A stretch of 64,000 bases of DNA from Actinoplanes octamycinicus (GTDB lineage: Bacteria > Actinomycetota > Actinomycetes > Mycobacteriales > Micromonosporaceae): NCBI RefSeq assembly GCF_014205225.1, contig NZ_JACHNB010000001.1, forward strand, positions 6,615,501 through 6,679,500, in the 5' to 3' direction. This document shows positions 19,301 through 27,401 of the stretch, piece after piece. The translations under genes were made by a program, and so were the position numbers. The notes beneath the pieces are model-generated. The model did no database searches. It was not told the DNA's origin and saw only the letters and a list, made by a program, of their open reading frames with translations. Position 1 is the first letter of the stretch. Each line of letters begins with the position of its first letter.

Positions 19301-19316
19301 GTCCCACATGTGAGAC
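19301..19316. promoter_or_regulatory. Palindrome between hutH and the IclR gene (candidate operator)
   Basis: GTCCCACATGTGAGAC is a 16-base palindrome with one mismatched pair position on each side of a perfect CACATGTG core. It lies two bases upstream of the IclR start and 55 bases upstream of hutH, where one bound repressor could control both. Confidence 0.5.
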
Positions 19317-19317
19317 T

Positions 19318-20088
19318 GTGCTGGTGGCTGACGCCAGACAGTCCCCGGCCGCGCATCACACGCTGCGGATCCTCAGCTACCTGTCGGCACAGCGCGGCCC
19401 GGTCCCGGCGGCGACCGTGACGGCCGCGCTCGGGCTGCCGCGCTCCACCGTCTACCGGCTGCTCGGCGTGATGGAGCAGCACGGCTTCGTGATCCACTAC
19501 CCGGAGGTGGAGCGCTACGGGATCGGGCTGGCCGCGTTCGAGCTGAGCTCCGGCTTCGCCCGCCAGGAGCCGCTCGCCCGGCTCGGCGCGCCGATCCTGG
19601 CCGCGCTGGTCGACCGGGTCCGGCAGTCCGCGCACCTGTCCGTGCTGCACGGCCGCGACGTGATCTACCTGGTCGAGGAGCGCGCCCCGGGCCGCCCGCC
19701 GCTGGTCACCAACGTCGGCGTCCGGCTGCCCAGCCACATCACCGCGAGCGGCCGGGCCCAGCTCGCCGCCCTCCCGGACGTCCAGTTGCGCGCCCTCTTC
19801 CCGAACCGCGCCGCCTTCGCCGGTCGGGTCGAGTCCAGCCCGACACGTCTGTCCGAGCTGCGCGCCATCCTCATCCGGGAGCGCCGCCAGGGCTACGCCC
19901 TCGAGGACGGCGAGGTCACCGAAGGCCTGGTGTCGGTCGCGGTCGCCATCCGCGACCGCTCCGGCTGGCCCATCGCCGGCATCGCCGTGACCTATCCCCA
20001 GGGAGCCACCGACCGCGCCCCTCTGGTGACCGAGGTCCGCCACCACGCCAACGAACTGGCCCGCCGGATCCGGGGCCACATCCCATGA
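19318..20088 (+). CDS. IclR-family transcriptional regulator, probable hut regulator
   Basis: A 256-residue regulator. Residues 10-70 are the winged helix-turn-helix (TVTAALGLPRSTVYRLLGVM as the recognition part), and the remainder is the IclR effector domain (SAHLSVLHGRDVIYLVEE, LPSHITASGRAQLA, RRQGYALEDGEVTEGLVSVAV). Divergent position next to hutH and the palindrome in between suggest it controls histidine use, with a pathway intermediate such as urocanate as effector; that part is inference. Start is GTG 19318 or GTG 19324. Confidence 0.88.
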   Translation: MLVADARQSPAAHHTLRILSYLSAQRGPVPAATVTAALGLPRSTVYRLLGVMEQHGFVIHYPEVERYGIGLAAFELSSGFARQEPLARLGAPILAALVDRVRQSAHLSVLHGRDVIYLVEERAPGRPPLVTNVGVRLPSHITASGRAQLAALPDVQLRALFPNRAAFAGRVESSPTRLSELRAILIRERRQGYALEDGEVTEGLVSVAVAIRDRSGWPIAGIAVTYPQGATDRAPLVTEVRHHANELARRIRGHIP

Positions 20089-20179
20089 CTCTTCCGCGCC
20101 ATCCAGAAAGATCAACTTCAAGAACTTCCTCGACGCGGGTCCGCCGGGGTGCGGACCGCATGCTCCCGGCACCCCTCTG

Positions 20180-21358
20180 TCAAGGGGTTGGTGTGGGGGA
20201 TGTTTTAGGGTGGTGGTTGGCGGGTCCGGGTTGTGACTTTTCCGAAGTGTCGATCTTGGGGTTTGGGTCGGCCGCGCTGGAGTTTCGAGTCGCCCCCGTG
20301 TGTCCTCCCGGATCCGTCGCCGGGGTTGTTGCGGCTGCCGCGTCTTTGATCATTTGTCGGTAGACGGTGTCGGACAGGCGTCGTTTCAACGCTCGCATGG
20401 CTTCCATCGCGGTTTTGCCTTCGGCGCGTTTGTGCTGGTAATAGGCGCGTGCGGGGGTGTCGTAGCGGAGCTGGGTGATGACCATGATGTGCAGGACCCG
20501 GTTGATGCGCCGGTTCCCGGCCCGGTTGAGCCGGTGATGGTGATGGTCGCCGGAGGACACGTCGATGGGGGCGGTGCCGTTCCAGGTGGCGAAGTGTCCG
20601 CGGGTCGGGAAGCGGTGGATGTCGCCGATGTCGCCGAGCAGGCGGGCGGCGCCGGAGGGGCCGATGCCGTTGAGGCTGGTCAGCTGGGTGCCGGTGGCGG
20701 CCAGCACGGTCGTCAGCTGCCGGTTGGCTGCTTTGATCTTGGTGTCCAGGGTGGTGAGCTCGTCGACCAGGTCGCCGGCCAGCTGATAGCGGGTGGCGGT
20801 GACGATGTCGCCGGCCGGGACGCTGACGCGTTCGAGCAGGGTGCGGGCCTGGTCGGTGGTCAGGTTCTTCTTCGCGCCGCCGGGGATCAGTTCGAGCAGT
20901 AGCTGGTGCAGCCGGTTGATGGTCTCGGTGCGGGTGGCGCCGAGCTGGTCGCGGCGGTCGGCCAGCAGCCGCAGCGCGACGGTGGCGCCGTCGGCACGAA
21001 CCTGGTGCAGGCCCGGGGTGCGTAGCGCTGTCACGGCGATGTGGTGGGCGTCGTGACCGTCGGTTTTGCGGCCGTGGCCGGTGTCGAAGTTGCGGGCTTT
21101 CGCGGCGAGTTTCGCCGGGACGTCCAGCACGGTTTCGCCGTCGGCGACCAGCCGCTGGGCCAGGTGCCGGCCGATGCCGTTACAGCCCTCGACCGCCCAC
21201 ACCCGGCCGGCGTGACGGCGGCCGGCAGCGAGCAGCTGCTGGTAGCCGCCGGTGTCGGTGCCGTACCTACCGCGGGCCAGTACCTGTTCACGCTCGTTGA
21301 TGATCTCGATCGTCGCGGACCGCTTGTGCGGATCGACCCCAATGATCAGCTGACCCAT
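20180..21358 (-). CDS. IS110-family DEDD transposase, copy 1
   Basis: A 392-residue recombinase. The N-terminal RuvC-like DEDD domain shows the acidic residues in IIGVDPHKRS, AVEGCNGIG and KTDGHDAHH. The C-terminal Transposase_20 domain has [21 protein letters not shown], a helix-hairpin-helix-like segment, and FATWNGTAPIDVSSG, which carries the conserved serine. ATG 21358 (MGQLIIGVDPH) is chosen; the frame is open further upstream, but that region is the non-coding left end shared by all copies. Confidence 0.92.
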   Translation of the reverse strand: MGQLIIGVDPHKRSATIEIINEREQVLARGRYGTDTGGYQQLLAAGRRHAGRVWAVEGCNGIGRHLAQRLVADGETVLDVPAKLAAKARNFDTGHGRKTDGHDAHHIAVTALRTPGLHQVRADGATVALRLLADRRDQLGATRTETINRLHQLLLELIPGGAKKNLTTDQARTLLERVSVPAGDIVTATRYQLAGDLVDELTTLDTKIKAANRQLTTVLAATGTQLTSLNGIGPSGAARLLGDIGDIHRFPTRGHFATWNGTAPIDVSSGDHHHHRLNRAGNRRINRVLHIMVITQLRYDTPARAYYQHKRAEGKTAMEAMRALKRRLSDTVYRQMIKDAAAATTPATDPGGHTGATRNSSAADPNPKIDTSEKSQPGPANHHPKTSPTPTP

Positions 21359-21598
21359 CGTCGGTAACCTTCCCGTCGTCGCAGCACACAACGCCGGCGG
21401 GAGGGCATCGCTACTTACAGCTGGGCAAACCCCTCTCAAGCCACTCCGCGCCACGGTGACCGGCAGGGTTCAAGCCGGGAGAAAGCCACACCCCGCCATC
21501 TGAGTGGGCAGCGCGGGCCTGAGAATCCCTACCGATCACCTCGACCAAGCCTGGCCGGGCCGCGGTCGTACATCAATTCTCTTTAAGTAGCGCGGGCC
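21359..21598 (-). ncRNA. Non-coding left end of IS110 copy 1, candidate bridge RNA
   Basis: 240 bases between the left end and the transposase start. It is conserved with the other copies although no protein frame is shared with confidence. IS110-group elements are known to encode a bridge RNA here that pairs with donor and target DNA. A folding and target-complementarity test was not possible by eye. Confidence 0.35.
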
Positions 21599-21667
21599 GG
21601 ACACGGCGATCTGGCCGCTGCGCGTCCAAACCAATCGCCGTGTCCTTCAATGCCCGCGAGTGGTTCC
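21599..21667 (-). repeat. Structured dispersed repeat hosting IS110 copy 1 (left half)
   Basis: On the minus strand GGACACGGCGAT pairs perfectly with ATCGCCGTGTCC (12-bp stem, 21645-21634 and 21610-21599), with a 23-base loop containing GGACGCGCAGCGGCCAG. It is preceded by GGAACCACTCGCGGGCATTGAA. The same unit with a different stem sequence flanks copies 2 and 3. Confidence 0.7.
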
Positions 21668-21780
21668 AGAAATCTGAAACCACGGTGTGAAATCGGTTTC
21701 TTACCGCCGGGTCCGGTATATCGTGCGTGCGACCGTCTACCACGATCGTGCCGACGTCAGCTTTTCGACCAGGCGATCCG

Positions 21781-22701
21781 CTACAGATCGTCCTCCGCTT
21801 CCATCGGCGGGATTCGCCAGCGCAACACGGCCCCGCCGTCGGCGTTCTCCAGGGTGAGTGGATAGACCTGCCCGGACGGCCGGCCGCCGCCGAAACGCTG
21901 GAGTTCGATCGGTGACCAGGCCACGAACAGGATCGGACAGCCCGCCACGTCGATCAGTCCCGCGCCGAGGGGACTCCGCCAGCCGGCCCGCGACCCGAGA
22001 TATTGGTGGCTGTGCACGGAGACTCCGGCCATGTGCCGGTAATGACCCTGAGCCGCCGCCCATTCGTTGACCGCGGCAGCTCGCTCGCGGGCGACCTCGA
22101 CGGGCAGGTCGAGCCAGCCGTGGCTGTCGCCGCGTTTCGCGGAGAACATCGGGAGCGCAGGCACGTCGAAGTGTGCCCGGGCTTCCCGCGCACCCTTGCC
22201 ATGGATCCGCACGTCCGCCAAGCCATCGATGGTTCGCTCACCGCGCAGGAAGCCGACCCAGGAGTCGAGCGCTCGGGCATCGCCGACAACCATCCCGCAG
22301 CGATCCACCGGCAGATCACCCAGCGGCACCGGCTCCGTCCCGGAGGACACGTCCGGCCACGGCACGTTCAGCTCGATGGTCAGCACGGCGATCGCGTCCC
22401 GGTCATCGACCGGCCCGTAGGCGCCCGGTCGCACATCCGCGGTCACCCTCAGGGGTGCGGCATGCCGAGGCACACGGCCGGTTGTCGCGGGACCGGCCGG
22501 CACCGCGACCGCCTCCGCGAGCCAGTCCCGCAGGGTTGCGCCACCCGCCTCCGCCGCCCGCAGCGCCCGAACGGACAGCGGCTCTCCGAGATCCGCCCAT
22601 TCGTCCAGAAAGCCCGCGCCGGCCAGCACGATCACCCCCGACGGCGCCACGACCTCACCCAAGTCCACGCCCACCGCCGTGAAGTTCCCACTATTCGTCA
22701 T
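21781..22701 (-). CDS. Hypothetical protein, 306 aa, between inverted IS110 copies
   Basis: I do not recognise a family. It appears soluble, with an N-terminal acidic region, a central stretch LGDLPVDRCGMVVGDARALD and a Trp-rich C-terminal half (VNEWAAAQGHYRHMAGVSVH, AGWRSPLGAGLIDVAGCPIL). No signal or membrane helix. ATG 22701 starts a frame of high coding quality. IS copy 1 lies 180 bases after its stop and IS copy 2 about 210 bases before its start, in inverted orientation, so the gene could be moved with them. Confidence 0.7.
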   Translation of the reverse strand: MTNSGNFTAVGVDLGEVVAPSGVIVLAGAGFLDEWADLGEPLSVRALRAAEAGGATLRDWLAEAVAVPAGPATTGRVPRHAAPLRVTADVRPGAYGPVDDRDAIAVLTIELNVPWPDVSSGTEPVPLGDLPVDRCGMVVGDARALDSWVGFLRGERTIDGLADVRIHGKGAREARAHFDVPALPMFSAKRGDSHGWLDLPVEVARERAAAVNEWAAAQGHYRHMAGVSVHSHQYLGSRAGWRSPLGAGLIDVAGCPILFVAWSPIELQRFGGGRPSGQVYPLTLENADGGAVLRWRIPPMEAEDDL

Positions 22702-22840
22702 CGCCGCCGATCATCCCATTCCGCACATCCCAAACCATCCGCCACCGACCGTTCCCGTGCGTTGGCTGCTCCCGCGTAGGCAGTCGCGATCGTTGGGCGC
22801 GCTGCGGGTCTGGGGTGCTGCGAGCTGTGCGTGGGTTTGT

Positions 22841-22909
22841 GGAACCACCCGCGGACATGGAAGGGGTCGGCGATTGTTGTGGACGCGCAGCGGCCAGATC
22901 GCCGACCCC
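22841..22909 (+). repeat. Structured dispersed repeat hosting IS110 copy 2 (left half)
   Basis: GGGGTCGGCGAT (22863-22874) pairs perfectly with ATCGCCGACCCC (22898-22909). Relative to copy 1, the outer stem bases differ on both arms in a compensating way, while the loop core GGACGCGCAGCGGCCAG is identical. Preceded by GGAACCACCCGCGGACATGG. Confidence 0.7.
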
Positions 22910-23152
22910 GGCCCGCGCTACTTAAAGAGAATTTGGTGTACGACCGCGGCCCGGCCAGGCTTGGTCGAGGTGATCGGTAGGGTGCTCAGGCCCGCGCTGC
23001 CCACTCATATGGCGGGGTGTGGCTCTCTCCCGGCTTGGACCCTGCCGGTCACCGTGGCGCGGAGTGGCTGAAGAGGGGTTTGCCCAGCTGTAAGTAGCGT
23101 TGCCCTCCCGCTGGTGTGGTTCTGCCGCGACGACGGGAAGGTCAACGGGTAC
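22910..23152 (+). ncRNA. Non-coding left end of IS110 copy 2, candidate bridge RNA
   Basis: 243 bases upstream of the transposase, the place where IS110-group elements encode their bridge RNA. Identical to the corresponding part of copy 3. Confidence 0.35.
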
Positions 23153-24331
23153 ATGGGTCAGCTGATCATTGGAGTCGATCCGCACAAGCGGTCCGCGACG
23201 ATCGAGATCATCAACGAGCGTGAACAGGTGCTGGCCCGTGGCAGGTACGGCACCGACACCGGTGGCTACCAGCAGATGCTCGCCGCCGGCCGCCGTCACG
23301 CCGGCCGGGTGTGGGCGGTCGAGGGCTGTAACGGCATCGGCCGGCACCTGGCCCAGCGGCTGGTCGCCGACGGCGAAACCGTGCTGGACGTCCCGGCGAA
23401 ACTCGCCGCGAAAGCCCGCAACTTTGACACCGGGCACGGCCGTAAAACCGACGGTCACGACGCGCACCACATCGCGGTGACCGCCCTGCGCACCCCGGGC
23501 CTGCGCCGCGTTCACGCCGACGGCGCCACCGTCGCGCTGCGGCTGCTGGCCGACCGCCGCGACCAGCTCGGCGCCACCCGCACCGAGACCATCAACCGGC
23601 TGCACCAGCTACTGCTCGAACTGATCCCCGGCGGCGCGAAGAAGAACCTGACCACCGACCAGGCCCGCACCCTGCTCGAACGCGTCAGCGTCCCGGCCGG
23701 CGACATCGTCACCGCCACCCGCTATCAGCTGGCCGGCGACCTGGCCGACGAGCTCACCACCCTGGACACCAAGATCAAAGCAGCCAACCGGCAGCTGAAG
23801 ACCGTGCTGGCCGCCACCGGCACCCAGCTGACCAGCCTCAACGGCATCGGCCCCTCCGGCGCCGCCCGCCTGCTCGGCGACATCGGCGACATCAGCCGCT
23901 TCCCGACCCGCGGGCACTTCGCCACCTGGAACGGCACCGCCCCCATCGACGTGTCCTCCGGCGACAACCATCATCACCGGCTCAACCGGGCCGGGAACCG
24001 GCGCATCAACCGGGTCCTGCACATCATGGCCATCACCCAGCTCCGCTTCGACACCCCCGGCCGCGCCTACTACCAGCGCAAACGCGCCGAAGGCAAAACC
24101 GCGATGGAAGCCATGCGAGCGTTGAAACGACGCCTGTCCGACACCGTCTACCGCCAAATGATCAAAGACGACCACACGGCACAACAGACAGCGACGGGTC
24201 CGGGAGGACACACGGGGGCGACTCTGAACTCCAGCGCGGCCGACCCAAACCCCAAGATCGACACTTCGGAAAAGTCACAACCCGGACCCGCCAACCACCA
24301 CCCTAAAACACCCCTCACACCAACCCCTTGA
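23153..24331 (+). CDS. IS110-family DEDD transposase, copy 2
   Basis: 392 residues, apparently intact, identical in protein sequence to copy 3 and over 95 percent identical to copy 1 by eye. DEDD residues and the C-terminal Ser region are all present, so the element is likely functional. ATG 23153 matches the start chosen for copy 1; the in-frame upstream codons lie in the non-coding left end. Confidence 0.93.
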   Translation: MGQLIIGVDPHKRSATIEIINEREQVLARGRYGTDTGGYQQMLAAGRRHAGRVWAVEGCNGIGRHLAQRLVADGETVLDVPAKLAAKARNFDTGHGRKTDGHDAHHIAVTALRTPGLRRVHADGATVALRLLADRRDQLGATRTETINRLHQLLLELIPGGAKKNLTTDQARTLLERVSVPAGDIVTATRYQLAGDLADELTTLDTKIKAANRQLKTVLAATGTQLTSLNGIGPSGAARLLGDIGDISRFPTRGHFATWNGTAPIDVSSGDNHHHRLNRAGNRRINRVLHIMAITQLRFDTPGRAYYQRKRAEGKTAMEAMRALKRRLSDTVYRQMIKDDHTAQQTATGPGGHTGATLNSSAADPNPKIDTSEKSQPGPANHHPKTPLTPTP

Positions 24332-24354
24332 CAGAGGGGTGCCGGGAGCATGCG

Positions 24355-24383
24355 ATCCGCACCCCAGCGGACCTGCGTTTATG
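24355..24383 (+). repeat. Right half of the structured repeat after IS110 copy 2
   Basis: ATCCGCACCCCAGCGGACCTGCG follows the IS right end. The matching segment after copy 1 reads GTCCGCACCCCGGCGGACCCGCG, and after copy 3 ATCTGCACCCCGGCGGGCC. GGTCCGC and GCGGACC can pair as a second small hairpin, so the IS splits a two-hairpin repeat. Confidence 0.55.
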
Positions 24384-24502
24384 AATCTATTGATCTTGAT
24401 TGGAGCTTGTTGTTCACCTGCGTGATCCGGCGGGTCGGCCAGAGCCTGGTCGGGTGGGTATTGGTGCGCGGGCGGTGGCCGTCGCTGGGCCTGCACGCTC
24501 CA

Positions 24503-25078
24503 CTACGGGGCGACCCGGTCCCGGATGCCGTCGAGCACCGCCTCCGCCGCCCACGCGGCCGCGTCGGCGATGTCCCGCCCGTCCATACCGAACTCGCGGC
24601 GGAACGTCACCCACGTCCCGACCGAGTCGAGGTGCGACAGCGCCGCGATGACCGCCCTGCGGTGCGCCGGGTCGAGGGACGGCACCTCGGCATCCAGCAG
24701 CCGCTCCAGCTGCGCCCGGCCCGGCGACGGGGCCGCGCCGTTCACGCCGCGCATCGCCGTCTCCGCGACGACGTGGGCGAGCTCCGGCCGCGCGTCGTAC
24801 CGCTGCATCGCGTCCCGGATCGCGAGCGGGACGTCGAAGATCGAGTGTGACTCCTCGCGGGCGAACAGCGTCGCCTCGATCCAGGCCGCGGTCGCCAGCA
24901 GCAGGTCGACGCGCGTCGGATAGTTGCGGAACACCGTGCGCTCGGCGATGCCGGCCCGGCGCGCGATCACCCGGTACGACACGTCGTCGCTGCCGAGCTC
25001 CTCGATCAGTTCGGTGTACGCGGCGAGGATCGCCCGCTGCGTGCCGCTCAGCACCGGGACTGCCGTCGACCCGGTCAC
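24503..25078 (-). CDS. TetR-family regulator (distal of a tandem pair)
   Basis: 191 residues. The N-terminal helix-turn-helix is clear: LIEELGSDDVSYRVIARRAG followed by IAERTVFRNYPTRVDLL. The C-terminal ligand domain is all-helical. It is a paralogue of the regulator just upstream: both have the pattern SYRxxAxxxGIxERTxxRxYPTR. GTG 25078 overlaps that gene's stop as GTGA. It is the last gene before IS110 copy 2, ending about 150 bases from it. Probably controls the permease/urt genes. Confidence 0.85.
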   Translation of the reverse strand: MTGSTAVPVLSGTQRAILAAYTELIEELGSDDVSYRVIARRAGIAERTVFRNYPTRVDLLLATAAWIEATLFAREESHSIFDVPLAIRDAMQRYDARPELAHVVAETAMRGVNGAAPSPGRAQLERLLDAEVPSLDPAHRRAVIAALSHLDSVGTWVTFRREFGMDGRDIADAAAWAAEAVLDGIRDRVAP

Positions 25079-25641
25079 GACCGCGCCCACGTCGCCTCGG
25101 GCAGCCTCGCCAGCACGGTGCTCACAGCCTGGTCGAACGCGTCGCAGATCTCGGCGGCGTCCAGGTCGAGGCCGGTGCGCAGCCGAGCCCAGAACATCGC
25201 CGACGAGAAGTAGCGCAGCGAGGCCGCGACCCGTCGCCGGTCCCGCCGGTTGAGCGTCGGTGCCGCGACGTCGAGCATCGCCTCGATCGCTCGGGTGAGG
25301 TAGGCCGGCTCGGTGTCGAGCGTCGGTGAGATCGCGGACGCCCGGGCGCCGACGTAGGCGTACGCGGGCGACGCGTCGAAGGCGTGGAAGCGCTGGTGCA
25401 CGGCGGCGCAGAAATCGGACACGGTCACGAACGGCGGCAGCGGGAAGCAGGTCTGCTCGATCCAGTTGGAGAGCGCGGCGAGCAGGTGGGCGCGCGTGGG
25501 GTACTGGCGGTAGATCGTGCGCTCCGAGATGCCCACCTCGTCGGCGAGGGCACGATAGGAGATGTCGTCGAACGTGCGCTCGCGCAGCAGCACCGCGGCA
25601 CTCGCCAGAATGGCGGTCGCGGTGTCGACCGGCTCCTCCAT
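25075..25641 (-). CDS. TetR-family regulator (proximal of a tandem pair)
   Basis: 188 residues; helix-turn-helix in TFDDISYRALADEVG followed by ISERTIYRQYPTRAHLL, then a helical ligand-binding domain. The start codon ATG 25641 overlaps the permease stop (TGATG); GTG 25644 is an alternative. Two coupled TetR paralogues in one operon may act as a heterodimer or divide control between the permease and the urt genes. Confidence 0.85.
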   Translation of the reverse strand: MEEPVDTATAILASAAVLLRERTFDDISYRALADEVGISERTIYRQYPTRAHLLAALSNWIEQTCFPLPPFVTVSDFCAAVHQRFHAFDASPAYAYVGARASAISPTLDTEPAYLTRAIEAMLDVAAPTLNRRDRRRVAASLRYFSSAMFWARLRTGLDLDAAEICDAFDQAVSTVLARLPEATWARS

Positions 25642-27395
25642 CACGTCTCTCTCTGTCGGGCGGCCGCCCGGCGCGGGGGCCCGGTGACTTCCGGCGGAAG
25701 CACGTAGTGATCGCGATCGTCGAGCGTGAGCGCCAGCGACGAGACGTACTGCACCTCGCCGTGCGGTCCCCGCTCGGCCGAGGCCAGCATATCCGGGCGC
25801 TCGAACGTGTACCCGGTGACATGGCAGCGGAGCCGCTCGCCCGAGGGGTTGCCGTGGTCGTCGAACCGGGGCGAGTCGATGCCGTCGGACCGCCGGCGCA
25901 GGTAGTAGCGCCCCCGGGTGGCGAGGGCCATGGCCGGCGTGGTCACCACCCCGACGCCGATCGCGATGAGCACCGAGAACGGCTTGACGGAGGCGCCGAA
26001 CACCCCGGCGAACGCGAGCAGCGACAGCACCGAGGCCAGGCCCACCGACACGAGCCCGACCGGGTTCCAGTCGTGCAGCATGCCGCGACGGAACTCGGGG
26101 AACCGCGGCGAGATGCGCAGCACCCACTTGTTGATCGCGATGTCGGTGGCGATCGTCACGAGCCAGGCCATCACGACGTTCGCGTAGAGGCTCAGCACGA
26201 ACGAGATCAGGGTGAAGACGTCCAGCATCATGAGCACGTAGGCGATCACGAGGTTGACCAGTACGAAGATCGTCCGGCCCGGGTAGTGCTTCGCCACCCG
26301 GGTGAAGACGTTCGACCACGCGAGCGAGCCGGAGTACGCGTTCGTCACGTTGATCTTCACCTGCGCGACCACGATGAGCACCAGAGCGAGAACGATCGCG
26401 AGCCAGTCGGGGAGCAGGGTCTGGTACATCATGACGAACTGCTTGACCGGCTGGGTCGCCTGGTGCCCGAGCGCGGGTTCGACCTTCACCAGCAGGTAGA
26501 CGGCGAGGAACACCCCGATCACCTGCTTGGTGCCGCTGAAGATGACCCATCCCGGGCCGGCGAACGCGAACGACGTCCACCACGAGCGGACGTTGGACGG
26601 CGTGCGCGGCGGCATGGCGCGGATGTAGTCGATCTGCTCCGCCAGCTGGGGGGTCAGGGCGAAGCACACCGCCGCACTGGAGACCACGGCACCGAAGCTG
26701 ACCGAGCCGTCGGAGTCGCCGGTGAACGACGTGAAGGCTCGTACCGCCTCGGGGTCGGAGACGACGATCCACAACAGCGGCAGCAGGGCGAGGGCGAGCC
26801 ACAGGGGCGTGGTCCAGACCTGGAGGCGCTCCAGCGCCCGCATGCCGTAGATGACGATCGGGATCACGACGAGGGTCGAGAGGAGATAGCCGAGCCACAG
26901 CGGCAGCTTCGTCGCCACTTGCAGCCCCTGCGCCATGATGGCGCCCTCCAGGGCGAAGAAGATGCAGGTGAAGCCCGCGAAGACCACGGTCGTGAGGATG
27001 GAGCCGTAGTAACCGAAGCCCGAGCCACGGGCGATCAGGTCGAGGTCGAGGTTGTAGCGGGCGGCGTAGTAGGCGACCGGCACGCCCACGATGACGATGA
27101 TGATCGACGCGAACAGGATGCCGAGCACGGCGTTGGCGGTGCCGTGGTCGATGCCGATGCTCGCGCCGATCGAGAAGTCGGCGAGGAAGGCGATGGACCC
27201 GAGGGCGGTCGCGCCGACCGAGGCCGCGCTCCACCGCCGGAAGGTGCGCGGCACATAGCGGAAGGCGTAGTCCTCCAGACTGTCCTCTGCGGCCGCCCGA
27301 GCGTTGTCCGTCGACACAGTGGCATCCCCTAAGGCACCTTGCGTTCGGGAATCGTCGCTGCCCGGTGTTACGACGGCATTGCGGGCGTGGGTCAT
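25641..27395 (-). CDS. NCS1-type (purine/cytosine/allantoin) permease family protein
   Basis: A 584-residue membrane protein with about twelve helices between residues 60 and 500 and a hydrophilic C-terminal tail of about 85 residues. The motifs ASIGIDHGTANAVLGILFAS and GSGFGYYGSILTTVVFAGFT and the unwound helix regions fit the nucleobase:cation symporter-1 family. Its place at the end of the urt genes, six bases after urtE, suggests uptake of a nitrogen compound such as a purine, allantoin, urea or amide; the substrate is not readable. Start ATG 27395. Confidence 0.8.
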   Translation of the reverse strand: MTHARNAVVTPGSDDSRTQGALGDATVSTDNARAAAEDSLEDYAFRYVPRTFRRWSAASVGATALGSIAFLADFSIGASIGIDHGTANAVLGILFASIIIVIVGVPVAYYAARYNLDLDLIARGSGFGYYGSILTTVVFAGFTCIFFALEGAIMAQGLQVATKLPLWLGYLLSTLVVIPIVIYGMRALERLQVWTTPLWLALALLPLLWIVVSDPEAVRAFTSFTGDSDGSVSFGAVVSSAAVCFALTPQLAEQIDYIRAMPPRTPSNVRSWWTSFAFAGPGWVIFSGTKQVIGVFLAVYLLVKVEPALGHQATQPVKQFVMMYQTLLPDWLAIVLALVLIVVAQVKINVTNAYSGSLAWSNVFTRVAKHYPGRTIFVLVNLVIAYVLMMLDVFTLISFVLSLYANVVMAWLVTIATDIAINKWVLRISPRFPEFRRGMLHDWNPVGLVSVGLASVLSLLAFAGVFGASVKPFSVLIAIGVGVVTTPAMALATRGRYYLRRRSDGIDSPRFDDHGNPSGERLRCHVTGYTFERPDMLASAERGPHGEVQYVSSLALTLDDRDHYVLPPEVTGPPRRAAARQRET

Positions 27396-27401
27396 GCCGG
27401 C

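Larger units (their letters stand above)
20157..21598 (-). mobile_element. IS110-family insertion sequence, copy 1
   Basis: About 1442 bp, with the transposase on the minus strand. Ends were set by comparison with copies 2 and 3: the left end begins GGCCCGCGCTAC directly next to a target hairpin, the right end finishes at GGGAGCATGCG. It has no terminal inverted repeats and no target duplication, as usual for IS110. It differs from copies 2 and 3 at scattered positions (for example VDELTT for ADELTT in the protein), so it is an older or separate arrival. Confidence 0.85.
22910..24354 (+). mobile_element. IS110-family insertion sequence, copy 2
   Basis: 1445 bp, transposase on the plus strand. 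I find no base difference from copy 3 across the element when read side by side, whereas the flanking hairpins differ, which is how the ends were placed. It is inverted relative to copy 1 and in direct orientation with copy 3, which lies 8.4 kb away. Confidence 0.88.

Noticed and set aside
20157..24354. Classical composite transposon with target duplications from IS copies 1 and 2
   Set aside because: IS110 elements make no target duplications, copies 1 and 2 differ in sequence, and each sits in its own separate target repeat.
25326..27332. A 668-codon plus-strand open frame opposite the TetR and NCS1 genes
   Set aside because: Low-complexity Arg/Gly/His translation; the minus strand has membrane-protein and TetR features.
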